A stretch of DNA of 64,000 bases from Streptomyces sp. SID13726 (GCF_010548375.1 NZ_JAAGLY010000003.1:620001-684000), one strand, 5' to 3'; shown: positions 25,046 to 34,756, numbered from the stretch's first letter. Numbers and translations: made by a program. The notes: a model not told the origin generated them from the sequence alone.

Positions 25046-25675
25046 CTACTCGTCTTGTGACGGTTTGGAGGCGCTTTCCTGCTGCCCGGCGACCATGTCG
25101 ACGATCCTGCGTCCGCCGAAGCCGGTGGCCATGAGGCCGAGCCCGTCGAAGAGCAGGGCGAGCGAGAAGAAGCAGCCGATCACGTACTTGCTGCTGCTCG
25201 GCCAGGAGGCCAGCACCAGGATGCCCAGCAGCAGACCGAAGGCGCCCTGGACGAGCGTCCAGCCGAACTGCGGTCCGCGCACCACCAGACTGCCGGCCAG
25301 CCGGAACACCCCGCCGGTCAGGAAGAGCAGCGCGGCGAACATGGTCAGGGCCGCGGCCGCCGCCTCCGGGCGCCCGATCACGACGACACCGGCCGCGATG
25401 TTCAGGGCGGCGACCACCACCCCGAGCCAGAAGAAGTTGGAACCGCGGGCCTGGATCGCGTGCAGCAGTCCGACCACGCCGCCGATCAGCAGGAGCCAGC
25501 CGAACAGCAGCATCGAGGTGAGGGTGGCCACCCCGGTGTAGATCAGCCCGACCAGTCCCGCGAGCACCAGGATCACGCCCAGTGCGGCCAGCCAGCCGAA
25601 GCCGCGGCTCAGTTTCGCGGTCTCGGTGCGCTCCGCCCTGGTGGTCGGGGTGTTCTCCGCCTTGTTCTCCGTCAT
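25046..25675 (-). CDS. HdeD-like (DUF308) membrane protein
   Basis: This is a 209-residue integral membrane protein with six helices arranged as three similar pairs (such as GWLAALGVILVLAGLVGLIY and TSMLLFGWLLLIGGVVGLLHA). The WxxxLxGxxxIxxG-type repeats are those of the HdeD/DUF308 family, linked to acid resistance in E. coli. Both ends are hydrophilic and probably cytoplasmic. The start is ATG 25675 (MTENKAENTPTT); the longer frame to 26473 is antisense to the enoyl-CoA hydratase gene. Its role in this organism is unknown. Confidence 0.82.
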   Translation of the reverse strand: MTENKAENTPTTRAERTETAKLSRGFGWLAALGVILVLAGLVGLIYTGVATLTSMLLFGWLLLIGGVVGLLHAIQARGSNFFWLGVVVAALNIAAGVVVIGRPEAAAAALTMFAALLFLTGGVFRLAGSLVVRGPQFGWTLVQGAFGLLLGILVLASWPSSSKYVIGCFFSLALLFDGLGLMATGFGGRRIVDMVAGQQESASKPSQDE

Positions 25676-25744
25676 GCGGGGCCTCCTAGCGCTGCGGCCC
25701 CCTTCTTGATCGTACGGGCGGGGGGTGCGGCTAGCATCCGACGC

Positions 25745-26509
25745 ATGGAGCCCTCGGAGCCGCAGCTGTTGCACGCCGTCACCGACTCGGTCGCCACCGT
25801 CGTAGTGCACAACCCGGCCAAGCGCAATGCCATGACGGCCGCGATGTGGCGGGCGTTGCCGCCGCTGCTGGACACGCTGGCCGGCGATCCGGGCGTACGG
25901 GCGCTGGTGCTGACCGGGGAGGGCGGGACGTTCTGCGCGGGCGCCGACATCTCCACGCTGCGGGGGTCGCCCGAGGAGGCACAGGGGCTCGCGGTGCGGG
26001 CCGAGGAGGCGCTCGCCGCGTTCCCGAAGCCGACGCTGGCGGCGATCCGGGGGCACTGTGTGGGCGGCGGGTCGCAGCTCGCGGCGGCGTGCGATCTGCG
26101 TTTCGCGGAGGAGGGCGCGCTGTTCGGGGTGACACCGGCGAAGCTCGGGATCGTGTATCCGGCTTCCTCCACCCGGCGGTTGGTGTCGCTGGTCGGTCCG
26201 GCGAGCGCCAAGTACCTGCTGTTCTCGGGCGAGTTGATCGACGCCCAGCGTGCGCTGCGCACGGGTCTCGTCGACGAGGTGCTGCGCGGGGGCGAACTCG
26301 CCGAGCGGGTCACGGAGTTCACCCGGGTCCTGGCTTCCCGCTCGCAGTTGACGCAGGCCGCGGCCAAGGAGTTCGCGGACGGGCGCACGGACCGGGACGC
26401 GTACTGGACCGGGCAGGCACGCGGCAGCGGCGACACCGCCGAGGGGGTCGCCGCGTTCCTGGAGCGCCGTCAACCGCGGTTCACGTGGTCGGTTCCTGGC
26501 CGAGGATGA
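25745..26509 (+). CDS. Enoyl-CoA hydratase/isomerase family protein
   Basis: The 254-residue crotonase-fold enzyme has oxyanion-hole segments FCAGADISTL and RGHCVGGGSQLA. The first catalytic Glu position of classical hydratases (GGGxE) is Gln here (GGGSQLA) and the second region is LGIVYPASST, so it may be an isomerase or another crotonase member rather than a beta-oxidation hydratase. The start is ATG 25745. It stands alone on the plus strand, and its last 29 bp overlap tail-to-tail with the DJ-1/PfpI gene. Confidence 0.85.
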   Translation: MEPSEPQLLHAVTDSVATVVVHNPAKRNAMTAAMWRALPPLLDTLAGDPGVRALVLTGEGGTFCAGADISTLRGSPEEAQGLAVRAEEALAAFPKPTLAAIRGHCVGGGSQLAAACDLRFAEEGALFGVTPAKLGIVYPASSTRRLVSLVGPASAKYLLFSGELIDAQRALRTGLVDEVLRGGELAERVTEFTRVLASRSQLTQAAAKEFADGRTDRDAYWTGQARGSGDTAEGVAAFLERRQPRFTWSVPGRG

Positions 26510-27131
26510 ACCGGCTCTGCGACCGCATCAGTTCGACGACGTCCGCGGGCGCCTTCTGCGGTGCCCCGGCGTCGTAGGGCGGCTGCGGATCGTACTCGAT
26601 CCCCAACTGCACCGCCTGGGCGACGAATTCGCCGGAGATCCGGCCGACCAGGGCGAGCCCCATGTCGATGCCGGAGGAGACACCGGCCGCGGTGACGTAC
26701 TTGCCGTCGGTCACCACCCGCTCCCCCGTCGGCTCGGCGCCGAACCTCCGCAGCTCGTCCAGGGCCAGCCAGTGCGAGGTCGCGCGGCGCCCTTCGAGGA
26801 GCCCCGCGGCGGCCAGCAGCAGGGAGCCGGTGCACACGGACGTCGTCCAGGTGCTGGTGGCGTCGGCGGCGCGGATCCAGTCGAGGAGGGCGCCGTTCGT
26901 CATCTGCGGGGTCTGTCCGGGGCCGCCCGGCACGACCACGATGTCGGGGCTCGGCACCTCGGCCAGGGTCCGGTCGGCGGTCAGCGCGAGGTTCCCGGTG
27001 TCGGTGCGGACGGGACCGGTCCGCTCGGCGACGAACACGGTCTCCGCGTCGGGGAGACGGCCGAGGGTCTCGTAGGGCCCTACGGCGTCCAGGGCGGTGA
27101 AACGGTCGTAGAGGACGATGGCGATCTGCAC
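26481..27131 (-). CDS. DJ-1/PfpI family protein
   Basis: The 216-residue class-I amidotransferase-like domain has the nucleophile elbow TTSVCTGSLLLAAAG and the N-terminal acidic residue in VGPYE. It resembles isonitrile hydratases (InhA) and the N-terminal half of GlxA regulators. The start is GTG at 27131 with AAAGGA about 5 nt upstream. The adjacent upstream gene is a GlxA-type regulator whose first domain is paralogous, so the pair probably arose by duplication or co-recruitment. The substrate is unknown. Confidence 0.85.
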   Translation of the reverse strand: MQIAIVLYDRFTALDAVGPYETLGRLPDAETVFVAERTGPVRTDTGNLALTADRTLAEVPSPDIVVVPGGPGQTPQMTNGALLDWIRAADATSTWTTSVCTGSLLLAAAGLLEGRRATSHWLALDELRRFGAEPTGERVVTDGKYVTAAGVSSGIDMGLALVGRISGEFVAQAVQLGIEYDPQPPYDAGAPQKAPADVVELMRSQSRFILGQEPTT

Positions 27132-27182
27132 GGGAGTCCTTTCGGTGGGCGGGCGGCGGGCGTAGATGGATGGGCGCCGGAT

Positions 27183-27314
27183 GTCAGGGAGCGGGCACAA
27201 GGCGGCGGCATTGGGTAGGCGCCAGGCGTCAGTGGGCGGGCGACGGGCGTCAGGGAGCGGGCACAAGGCGGCGGCATTGGGCGGGCTCGGGGCGTCAGTG
27301 AGCAGGCGACGGGC
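27183..27314. repeat. 66-bp tandem duplication at the 3' end of the GlxA-type gene
   Basis: Units 27183-27248 and 27249-27314 match at about 59 of 66 positions; the first 33 bp are identical. The second unit contains the last 20 bp of the GlxA-type gene including its stop. A further partial copy is recognisable just before 27183. The array fills the 163-bp gap between the two DJ-1-type genes. Confidence 0.85.
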
Positions 27315-28254
27315 GGAATCGGCGGCGGTACTCGGCCGGTGCCGTGCCGAGGGTTCTGACGAAGGCGCGGCGCATGGCCTCCGGGGTGCCGTAGCCGCTG
27401 GTGCGGGAGATCTCCTCGATGCCGTCGGTGGTGTCCTCCAGGAGCCGGCGGGCGTGTTCGAGGCGGACCCGGTCGACATAGCGGCCCGGGGTCGTCCCGG
27501 TCTCGGTGCGGAAGGCGCGGGCGAAGTGGCGGGGCGAGAGCCGGGCCCGGGCCGCAAGGGACTCCACGCCGAGGTCGTCCGCCGGGTGCTCGGTGATCCA
27601 CTGCTGGATCTCCCGCAACGGCTCGCGCTGCGCGGTCTGGGCGGCGAGCTGGGCGCTGAACTGGGCCTGGTTGCCGGGTCGGCGCAGGAAGACGACGAGG
27701 TGCCGGGCGACGGTGAGGGCGGCCTCGCGCCCCAGGTCCTCCTCGACCAGGGCGAGCGCGAGGTCGATGCCGGAGGTGACCCCGGCGGACGTCGACACCT
27801 GTCCGTCCCTGATGTAGATCGGGTCGGGGTCCACCTCGACGGCCGGGTGGTCGCGGGCGAGCTTGGCGCTGTACGCCCAGTGGGTGGTGGCCCGGCGGCC
27901 GTCCAGCAGGCCCGCCTCGGCGAGCAGGATCGCCCCGGTGCACACCGAGACCAGCCGCTCGGCGTCCGGCCCGTGCTCGCGCAGCCAGTCGGTCAGGCGC
28001 GGGTCGGGGCGCCGGGTGCCCTGGCCGCCGGGCACGAGGAGGGTGTGCGGGGTGCCGGCCCGCGCGAGGGACTCGTCCGGTACGAGGGTCAGGCCGCTGG
28101 AGGTGCGGACGGGAGCGTCGTCCAGGGCGGCCGTGCGGATGCGGTAGGTGCCCGGGGTGTGCTGCTCGGCCCCCGCGAAGACCTCCAGCGGGCCGGTGAC
28201 ATCGAGACTCTGCACGCCGTCGAAGAGGACGACGAGGACGGTTCGCTGCGCCAT
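27295..28254 (-). CDS. GlxA-family transcriptional regulator (DJ-1 domain plus AraC HTH)
   Basis: The 319-residue regulator has an N-terminal DJ-1/PfpI domain (about 1-190) with SVCTGAILLAEAG and TSAGVTSGIDLAL. It is followed by an AraC-type double helix-turn-helix (about 225-315: LAARARLSPRHFARAFRTETGTTPGRYVDRVRLE and ISRTSGYGTPEAMRRAF). The ATG at 28254 begins MAQRTVLVVLFDG. It probably controls the downstream DJ-1/PfpI gene or another catabolic target. Its 3' end has been tandemly duplicated into the intergenic gap. Confidence 0.9.
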   Translation of the reverse strand: MAQRTVLVVLFDGVQSLDVTGPLEVFAGAEQHTPGTYRIRTAALDDAPVRTSSGLTLVPDESLARAGTPHTLLVPGGQGTRRPDPRLTDWLREHGPDAERLVSVCTGAILLAEAGLLDGRRATTHWAYSAKLARDHPAVEVDPDPIYIRDGQVSTSAGVTSGIDLALALVEEDLGREAALTVARHLVVFLRRPGNQAQFSAQLAAQTAQREPLREIQQWITEHPADDLGVESLAARARLSPRHFARAFRTETGTTPGRYVDRVRLEHARRLLEDTTDGIEEISRTSGYGTPEAMRRAFVRTLGTAPAEYRRRFRPSPAH

Positions 28255-28382
28255 GCCCTCGATTCTCGAAGCCGGGCGCGAGGGCGGCAATGACGAGTAC
28301 CCCACCTTTCCTGCCACGGGATCTCTCCGCATGACCCGGGGCGGCCGAGGTACCCGGACCTCCCCGAGGAGAGGACGAACTC

Positions 28383-28514
28383 GTGTTCCGTGCGATCGCA
28401 GACGTACTGCGGCAGATCGGTGGCGCGGTCGCCACCGTCGTGACGCTGCCCTTCCGGGCGCTGGCCCGGCTGTTCGGCGGCGCGTCGAGCTCCACGAGGA
28501 GCCGCACGGCCTGA
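28383..28514 (+). CDS. LPFR-motif small protein
   Basis: A 43-residue ORF starts with GTG at 28383, and GAGAGG lies 8 nt upstream. The sequence FRAIADVLRQIGGAVATVV continues into TLPFRALARLFGG and a Ser/Thr/Arg tail. The central hydrophobic helix plus the LPFR motif matches the LPFR-motif small-protein family of actinomycetes. It is probably a single amphipathic or membrane-associated helix. The function is unknown. It is divergent from the GlxA-type gene and 80 bp before tex. Confidence 0.8.
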   Translation: MFRAIADVLRQIGGAVATVVTLPFRALARLFGGASSSTRSRTA

Positions 28515-28594
28515 TGCCCGCGCCCTGATCCCCGAGTGTCGGTGCCACCTGCCACAATTGCCGCGCAACCTCAGTGAGAAGGCGGTACGGGATC

Positions 28595-30967
28595 GTGACG
28601 ACACCCGAGTCGATCGACGTTGGGTCCATCGAAGGCAGGATCGCCGAGGAGCTCGGCGTACGGGAGCGGCAGGTCAAGGCCGCCGTGGAACTGCTCGACG
28701 GCGGTTCCACGGTTCCCTTCATCGCCCGCTACCGCAAGGAAGCGACCGAGATGCTCGACGACGCGCAGCTGCGCACGCTCGAGGAGCGGCTGCGCTATCT
28801 GCGGGAGCTGGAGGAGCGGCGGACGGCGATCCTCGACTCGGTGCGCGAGCAGGGCAAGCTCACCGACGAGCTGGCGGCGCAGATCCGGGGCGCGGAGACC
28901 AAGGCACGCCTGGAGGACATCTACCTCCCGTACAAGCCCAAGCGGCGCACCAAGGCGCAGATCGCGCGCGAGGCAGGCCTGGAGCCGCTCGCCGAGGGCC
29001 TGTTGGGCGACCCGGGGGTGGAGCCCCTCGCGGCGGCGGCCGCGTTCGTCGACGCGGACAAGGGCGTCGCCGATCCGCAGGCCGCCCTCGACGGTGCCCG
29101 GGCCATCCTCACCGAGCGCTTCTCCGAGGACGCCGACCTGATCGGTGAGCTGCGTGAGCGCATGTGGGTGCGGGGCCGGCTGGCCGCCAAGGTGCGCGAC
29201 GGCAAGGAGGAGGCGGGCGCCAAGTTCGCCGACTACTTCGACTTCGCCGAGCCCTTCACCGCCCTGCCCTCGCACCGGATCCTGGCGATGCTGCGGGGCG
29301 AGAAGGAGGAGGTCCTCGACCTCGTCCTGGAGCCGGAGGAGCCGTCCGAGCAGCCCGGTCCCTCCTCGTACGAGGGGATCGTGGCCCACCGGTTCGACAT
29401 CGCCGAGCGTGGCCGTCCCGGCGACAAGTGGCTGACGGACACCGTGCGTTGGGCCTGGCGGACCCGGATTCTCGTGCACCTCGGCATCGACCTCAGGCTG
29501 CGGCTGCGCACGGCCGCCGAGGACGAGGCGGTCAACGTCTTCGCCGCCAACCTCCGCGACCTGCTGCTCGCCGCCCCGGCCGGCACGCGCGCGACGCTGG
29601 GCCTGGACCCCGGTTTCCGTACCGGCGTGAAGGTGGCCGTGGTCGACGCGACCGGCAAGGTCGTCGCCACCGACGTCATCTACCCGCACGTCCCGGCCAA
29701 CAAGTGGGACGAGGCGATCGCCAAGCTGGCCCGGCTGGCGCAGCGGCACTCCGTCGAACTGGTCGCGATCGGCAACGGCACGGCGTCCCGGGAGACCGAC
29801 AAGCTCGCCGGTGAACTCATCTCCAAGCACCCGGAGTTGAAGCTCACCAAGGTGATGGTGTCCGAGGCGGGCGCGTCCGTGTACTCGGCCTCCGCGTTCG
29901 CCTCGCAGGAGCTGCCCGACATGGACGTGTCGCTGCGCGGCGCGGTCTCCATCGCGCGCCGGCTCCAGGACCCCCTCGCCGAGCTGGTGAAGATCGACCC
30001 CAAGTCGATCGGCGTCGGCCAGTACCAGCACGACCTGTCCGAGGTGAAGCTGTCGCGTTCGCTGGACGCGGTGGTGGAGGACTGTGTGAACGGCGTGGGG
30101 GTGGACGTGAACACGGCGTCCGCGCCGCTGCTCTCCCGGGTCTCCGGGATCACCTCCGGGCTGGCCGAGAACATCGTGTCGCACCGGGACACGAACGGAC
30201 CGTTCACCTCGCGCACCGAGCTGAAGAAGGTGGCCCGGCTCGGGCCCAAGGCGTACGAGCAGTGCGCGGGGTTCCTGCGGATCCGGGGCGGCTCCGACCC
30301 GCTGGACTCGTCGAGCGTGCACCCCGAGGCGTACCCGGTGGTGCGGCGGATGGTGAAGACCGCAGGGCAGGAGGTGGGGTCCCTCATCGGCAACACCGGT
30401 GTGCTGCGGTCACTGAAGCCGCAGGACTTCGTGGACGAGACGTTCGGTCTGCCCACGGTGAGCGACATCCTCAAGGAGCTGGAGAAGCCAGGGCGTGACC
30501 CCCGGCCCGCCTTCAAGACGGCGACCTTCAAGGACGGCGTCGAGAAGATCTCCGATCTGGTCGCCGGGATGGTCCTCGAAGGGGTCGTGACGAACGTGGC
30601 GGCCTTCGGGGCGTTCATCGACGTCGGTGTCCACCAGGACGGTCTTGCGCATGTCTCCGCGCTGTCGAAGACGTTCGTCAAGGACCCGCGGGACGTGGTG
30701 AAGCCCGGCGACATCGTCAAGGTGAAGGTGCTGGAGGTCGACATCCCGCGGAAGCGGATCTCGTTGACGCTGCGGCTCGACGACGAAGCGGCTGCGAAAA
30801 CCTCCGGTGGGGAGCGGCGACAGCCTCAGCGAGGTGGACGGCCGCCTCAGCAGCGGCAGCAACAACCCCGTCAGCAGCAGCGGTCCGCGCCCGCTCCGGC
30901 CAACAGTGCGATGGCTGACGCTCTGCGCAAGGCCGGGTTGCTGGATTCCAAGAAAAAGGGGCGGTAG
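28595..30967 (+). CDS. tex: Tex-family RNA-binding transcription accessory protein
   Basis: This 790-residue protein has an N-terminal Tex helical domain ([21 protein letters not shown]), a YqgF-like RNase-H fold ([20 protein letters not shown]) and tandem HhH domains ([36 protein letters not shown]). A C-terminal S1 domain follows ([27 protein letters not shown]), then a Gln/Arg-rich disordered tail. It is thought to aid transcription and RNA metabolism. I choose GTG 28595 ([14 protein letters not shown]); GTG 28574 adds seven Arg-rich residues and has no ribosome site. Confidence 0.95.
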   Translation: MTTPESIDVGSIEGRIAEELGVRERQVKAAVELLDGGSTVPFIARYRKEATEMLDDAQLRTLEERLRYLRELEERRTAILDSVREQGKLTDELAAQIRGAETKARLEDIYLPYKPKRRTKAQIAREAGLEPLAEGLLGDPGVEPLAAAAAFVDADKGVADPQAALDGARAILTERFSEDADLIGELRERMWVRGRLAAKVRDGKEEAGAKFADYFDFAEPFTALPSHRILAMLRGEKEEVLDLVLEPEEPSEQPGPSSYEGIVAHRFDIAERGRPGDKWLTDTVRWAWRTRILVHLGIDLRLRLRTAAEDEAVNVFAANLRDLLLAAPAGTRATLGLDPGFRTGVKVAVVDATGKVVATDVIYPHVPANKWDEAIAKLARLAQRHSVELVAIGNGTASRETDKLAGELISKHPELKLTKVMVSEAGASVYSASAFASQELPDMDVSLRGAVSIARRLQDPLAELVKIDPKSIGVGQYQHDLSEVKLSRSLDAVVEDCVNGVGVDVNTASAPLLSRVSGITSGLAENIVSHRDTNGPFTSRTELKKVARLGPKAYEQCAGFLRIRGGSDPLDSSSVHPEAYPVVRRMVKTAGQEVGSLIGNTGVLRSLKPQDFVDETFGLPTVSDILKELEKPGRDPRPAFKTATFKDGVEKISDLVAGMVLEGVVTNVAAFGAFIDVGVHQDGLAHVSALSKTFVKDPRDVVKPGDIVKVKVLEVDIPRKRISLTLRLDDEAAAKTSGGERRQPQRGGRPPQQRQQQPRQQQRSAPAPANSAMADALRKAGLLDSKKKGR

Positions 30968-30974
30968 CGGTTGT

Positions 30975-31015
30975 GGGGAACTGCGGGCCGGTTGTGGCTG
31001 GTCGCGCAGTTCCCC
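30975..31015. terminator. Bidirectional terminator between tex and the ABC-F gene
   Basis: A perfect 11-bp stem GGGGAACTGCG (30975-30985) pairs with CGCAGTTCCCC (31005-31015) around a 19-nt loop. It lies 7 bp past the tex stop and 6 bp past the stop of the convergent ABC-F gene. The GGGGAACTGCGCG / GCAGTTCCCCGCGCCCCT sequence is a dispersed palindrome that I recall from many Streptomyces 3' regions. Confidence 0.8.
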
Positions 31016-31021
31016 GCGCCC

Positions 31022-32665
31022 CTAAGGAGTCTCCGCCACCTTGCCCGATGAGACCTCCAGTCTCCTGGTCACCCTTACCGCGTCCAGCATTCTGCGGTCG
31101 TGGGTGACCAGAAGCAGGGTTCCCTCGTACGCGTCCAGCGCCGACTCCAGCTGTTCGATCGCCGGGAGGTCCAGGTGGTTCGTCGGTTCGTCCAGGACCA
31201 GGAGGTTGACGCCTCTGCCCTGGAGCAGTGCGAGCGCGGACCTCGTCCGCTCCCCCGGTGACAGGGTCGCCGCCGAGCGCAGGACGTGGTCCGCCTTCAG
31301 GCCGAACTTGGCCAGCAGGGTGCGGACTTCCGCCGGTTCCGTGTCCGGGACCGCCGCGCAGAAGGCGTCCAGGAGGGATTCCTCGCCGTGGAAGAGCTTG
31401 CGGGCCTGGTCGACCTCGCCGATCAGGACGCCTGAGCCGAGGGATGCCTGGCCGGAGGTCAGGGGGACGCGGCCGAGCAGGGCTGCCAGGAGGGTCGACT
31501 TGCCCGCGCCGTTCGCGCCCGTGACCGCGACCCGGTCCGCCCAGTCGATCTGGAGGGAGACCGGGCCGAGGACGAAGTCGCCCTGGCGCACCTCGGCGTC
31601 CCTCAGGGTCGCGACGACGGCGCCGGAGCGCGGGGCCGACGCGATCTCCATGCGCAGTTCCCACTCCTTGCGCGGTTCCTCGACCACGTCGAGGCGTTCG
31701 ATCATGCGCTGGGTCTGGCGGGCCTTCGCGGCCTGCTTCTCGCTGGCCTCGCTGCGGAACTTGCGGCCGATCTTGTCGTTGTCGTTGCTCGCCTTGCGGC
31801 GGGCGTTCTTCACGCCCTTGTCCATCCAGGAGCGCTGCATCTGGGCCCGGTCCTGGAGCGCGGACTTCTTGTCGGCGTACTCCTCGTAGTCGTCCCTGGC
31901 GTGTCTGCGGGCGACCTCCCGCTCCTCCAGGTAGGCCTCGTAGCCGCCGCCGTAGAGGGTGATCTGCTGCTGGGCGAGGTCGAGTTCGAGGACCTTGGTC
32001 ACCGTGCGGGTGAGGAACTCGCGGTCGTGGCTGACGACGACGGTGCCGGCGCGCAGGCCCTTCACGAAGCGCTCCAGGCGCTCCAGGCCGTCCAGGTCGA
32101 GGTCGTTGGTCGGCTCGTCGAGGAGGAAGACGTCGTAGCGGGATAGGAGGAGGGAGGCGAGGCCGGCGCGGGCCGCCTGGCCGCCCGAGAGGGAGGTCAT
32201 CGGCTGGTCCAGGTCGACCGCGAGGCCCAGCGAGTCGGCGATCTCCTCGGCGCGTTCGTCGAGGTCGGCGCCGCCCAGGTCGAGCCAGCGCTCCAGGCCG
32301 GTGGCGTACGCGTCGTCCGCGCCCGGTGCCCCGTCGACCAGGGCCTGGGTCGCCTCGTCCATCACGCGCTGGGCCTCGGCGACCCCGGTGCGGCGGGCGA
32401 GGAACGCGCGGACGGTCTCGCCCGGGCGCCGCTCCGGCTCCTGCGGGAGGTGTCCGACGGTGGCCGTCGGCGGGGAGAGCCGGAGCTCGCCCTCCTCCGG
32501 TGCGAGCAGGCCCGCGAACATCCTGAGCAGCGTGGACTTGCCCGCGCCGTTGGCCCCGACCAGGCCGATGACGTCTCCGGGCGCGACGACGAGGTCGAGC
32601 CCGCTGAACAGGGAGCGGTCGCCGTGGCCGGCGGCGAGGTTCTTGGCGACGAGGGTGGCAGTCAT
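31022..32665 (-). CDS. ABC-F family ATPase
   Basis: The 547-residue protein has two soluble ABC domains and no membrane part. Both Walker A motifs are GANGAGKST. The signatures are LSGGQAARAGLASLL and LSPGERTRSALALL, and the Walker B/ABC-F motifs are LLDEPTNDLD and VLDEPTNHLD. The interdomain linker (about 230-330) is Lys/Arg-rich (KGVKNARRKASNDNDKIGRK), as expected for the P-site tRNA interaction motif. Members act on the ribosome in translation or antibiotic protection; this sequence does not reveal which. It converges on tex. Confidence 0.93.
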   Translation of the reverse strand: MTATLVAKNLAAGHGDRSLFSGLDLVVAPGDVIGLVGANGAGKSTLLRMFAGLLAPEEGELRLSPPTATVGHLPQEPERRPGETVRAFLARRTGVAEAQRVMDEATQALVDGAPGADDAYATGLERWLDLGGADLDERAEEIADSLGLAVDLDQPMTSLSGGQAARAGLASLLLSRYDVFLLDEPTNDLDLDGLERLERFVKGLRAGTVVVSHDREFLTRTVTKVLELDLAQQQITLYGGGYEAYLEEREVARRHARDDYEEYADKKSALQDRAQMQRSWMDKGVKNARRKASNDNDKIGRKFRSEASEKQAAKARQTQRMIERLDVVEEPRKEWELRMEIASAPRSGAVVATLRDAEVRQGDFVLGPVSLQIDWADRVAVTGANGAGKSTLLAALLGRVPLTSGQASLGSGVLIGEVDQARKLFHGEESLLDAFCAAVPDTEPAEVRTLLAKFGLKADHVLRSAATLSPGERTRSALALLQGRGVNLLVLDEPTNHLDLPAIEQLESALDAYEGTLLLVTHDRRMLDAVRVTRRLEVSSGKVAETP

Positions 32666-32713
32666 CAGACCGTCGATCCTAGTGGCCGTACGGAGCGCCC
32701 GGCGCTCCGATTC

Positions 32714-33739
32714 TCACCGGGCCATCGCCTCCACCAGGACACTTCCCGAGGTGCGTGCCACCACGAACGATTCTCCTCGTACCGCCTTGGCGTCCAGGGC
32801 GATGCGGTGCCGCCCCGCCTCCAGGACGCCGTCGAAGACCTCGTGGGCGTGGGTGCGGTAGAGCCGGTCGAGGCGGTACGCCGTGAGGCGGACCCGGCAC
32901 GGTGAGGTGACCTCGACGCCCGCCTCGCCGTCGGCGGCGACCAGGCGGGTCAGCCGGCGCTGATCGACCGGGCTGCGGTCCAGGGCGTGCTCTATCTGGG
33001 CCACGAGCAGCGGGATGATCGGGGCGAGTCCGTCGACGTAGGCCACGTCGACGCCCGCGTGTGCGAAGGAGTGGCGTACGGCGGCACGTTCCTCCTGGGA
33101 GACCGCCCTGCCGAAGGCGACGGCGCCGTAGCCGCGCAGTTCGTCGGCGGGGACGTCGACCACGCCGTGGGTGATGTCGGCGCCGATGCCGATGGTGCGC
33201 AGGGCGGCGGCCAGTTTGGCGAGGACGGCGACGCGGGCGCCGATGAGCAGGACGCGGCGGCGCGCGCCCTCCGGACCGGCGCCCTGGAGCAGGGCGTCGA
33301 GCGCCGCCCGGTAGTCGGCGCCGTGGAAGCGGAAGGGCCCTATGCCGTGGTAGCCGTTCATCTGGAGGTCCACGGCCTCCTCGGTCTGCCAGGCGAAGTC
33401 CCGCCAGATGAAGTCGTCGCCGTCGCGCTCGATGACGGCGGTGACGGCACCGCAGGCGAGGTCCTCGCACTCGGGGCAGCCGTAGATGACATAGCGGCCG
33501 CCCGGAAGCGGGGCGTCCGTCTCGCCCAGGAGGCTGCGGACCTGGGCGGTGAAGATCGCGGGCGGGACGTCCGAGGCGAGTGGGGAGACGGCGTCGAGGT
33601 CGGAGAGCTGGAAGAGGAGCGGGCGGCCGTCGACGATGAAGTCCACGAAGTCCCGGTGGATCTGGAAGTCACCGTTGGCGAGGACTCCACCGGCACGCAT
33701 CGCCGGTGCCAGGCCGAAGGTCGCAAATGCGGCAGACAT
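32714..33739 (-). CDS. Conserved protein of unknown function, Rossmann-like C-terminal half
   Basis: The protein has 341 residues from the ATG at 33739 (MSAAFATFGLAPAMRAGG). No family is recognised with confidence. The N-terminal half has a CPECEDLACG cysteine cluster near residue 90 and many aromatic residues (DDFIWRDFAWQTEE). The middle (RRRVLLIGARVAVLAKLAAALR) reads like a beta-alpha-beta unit, and the C-terminal part has a small beta-rich tail. Streptomyces homologues are often labelled oxidoreductase without proof. It is divergent from the DAAO-like gene with a 66-bp gap. Confidence 0.7.
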   Translation of the reverse strand: MSAAFATFGLAPAMRAGGVLANGDFQIHRDFVDFIVDGRPLLFQLSDLDAVSPLASDVPPAIFTAQVRSLLGETDAPLPGGRYVIYGCPECEDLACGAVTAVIERDGDDFIWRDFAWQTEEAVDLQMNGYHGIGPFRFHGADYRAALDALLQGAGPEGARRRVLLIGARVAVLAKLAAALRTIGIGADITHGVVDVPADELRGYGAVAFGRAVSQEERAAVRHSFAHAGVDVAYVDGLAPIIPLLVAQIEHALDRSPVDQRRLTRLVAADGEAGVEVTSPCRVRLTAYRLDRLYRTHAHEVFDGVLEAGRHRIALDAKAVRGESFVVARTSGSVLVEAMAR

Positions 33740-33805
33740 GCTGTGAGTATTCCCGGCTGTGGACCGGTCTGAGCACGGCATGGGGCATTCCGCTAACGTC
33801 CCCGC

Positions 33806-34756
33806 GTGGACAGTGCGCTGAGCGACGAGATCGTGGTGGTCGGGGGCGGGGTCGTCGGGCTGACGACGGCCGTCGTGCTCGCCGAGCGGGGGCGGCGGGT
33901 GCGGCTGTGGTCGCGGGACCCCGTCGAGCGGACCACCTCGTGGGTTGCGGGCGCGCTGTGGTGGCCCTACCGGATCAGACCGGTGGCGGCGGTGCGCGCG
34001 TGGGCGCTGCGCTCGCTCGACGTGTACGCGGAGCTGGCGGCGCGGCCCGAGGTCACCGGCGTACGCATGGTCGAAGGGGTACTGGGCGAAACGGACCTGG
34101 ACGAGGCCCGCTCCTGGGCCTCCGTGCGGATTCCGGGGCTGCGGGCGTCGACGGCCGAGGAGTACGCCGGGTCGGGGACGTGGGCCAGGCTGCCGCTCAT
34201 CGACATGTCGACTCATCTCCCTTGGCTGCGGGAGCGGTTCGTGGCGGCGGGCGGGGTGGTCGAGGAGCGTACGGTCACGGACTTCGCCGAGGTCGGCGCG
34301 CCGGTCGTGGTCAACTGCACGGGGCTCGGCGCCCGTTCGGTCGTACCGGACCCGGCCGTGCGTCCGGTGCGCGGGCAGTTGGTCCTGGTGGAGAACCCGG
34401 GCATCCGGACCTGGCTCGTGTCCAAGGGCGCCGACGGGGAGATGGCGTACTTCTTTCCGCAGCCGGGGCGGCTGGTGCTGGGCGGCACGGCGGAGGACGA
34501 CGTGTGGTCGACCGAGCCGGATCCGGCGGTGGCCGAGGCGATCGTACGGCGGTGTGCGGCGCTGCGGCCCGAGATCGCCGGGGCGCGGGTGCTGGGGCAC
34601 CGGGTGGGGCTCAGGCCCGCGCGGGACGTCGTACGGCTGGAGCGTGAACCGCTGCCGGACGGGCGGCTGTTGGTGCACAACTACGGGCAGGGCGGGGCCG
34701 GGGTGACCGTGGCCTGGGGGTGCGCGGAGGAGGCGGCCGGGCTCGCCGCCTCCTGA
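33806..34756 (+). CDS. FAD-dependent D-amino-acid-oxidase-like oxidoreductase
   Basis: The 316-residue DAO-fold flavoprotein starts with GTG 33806. The FAD motif VVVGGGVVGLTTAVVLAERG is at residues 10-29. NCTGLGARSV, VRGQLVLVENPG and the C-terminal NYGQGGAGVTVAWGCAEEA follow the D-amino-acid oxidase pattern, and HRVGLRPARD holds the substrate-binding Arg. It likely deaminates neutral D-amino acids. The product is soluble, with no signal peptide. Confidence 0.9.
   Translation: MDSALSDEIVVVGGGVVGLTTAVVLAERGRRVRLWSRDPVERTTSWVAGALWWPYRIRPVAAVRAWALRSLDVYAELAARPEVTGVRMVEGVLGETDLDEARSWASVRIPGLRASTAEEYAGSGTWARLPLIDMSTHLPWLRERFVAAGGVVEERTVTDFAEVGAPVVVNCTGLGARSVVPDPAVRPVRGQLVLVENPGIRTWLVSKGADGEMAYFFPQPGRLVLGGTAEDDVWSTEPDPAVAEAIVRRCAALRPEIAGARVLGHRVGLRPARDVVRLEREPLPDGRLLVHNYGQGGAGVTVAWGCAEEAAGLAAS

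Noticed and set aside
25745..26509. Enoyl-CoA hydratase as part of a beta-oxidation operon
   Set aside because: It is isolated on the plus strand, far from the 52969-58720 operon, and has Gln where the first catalytic Glu is expected.
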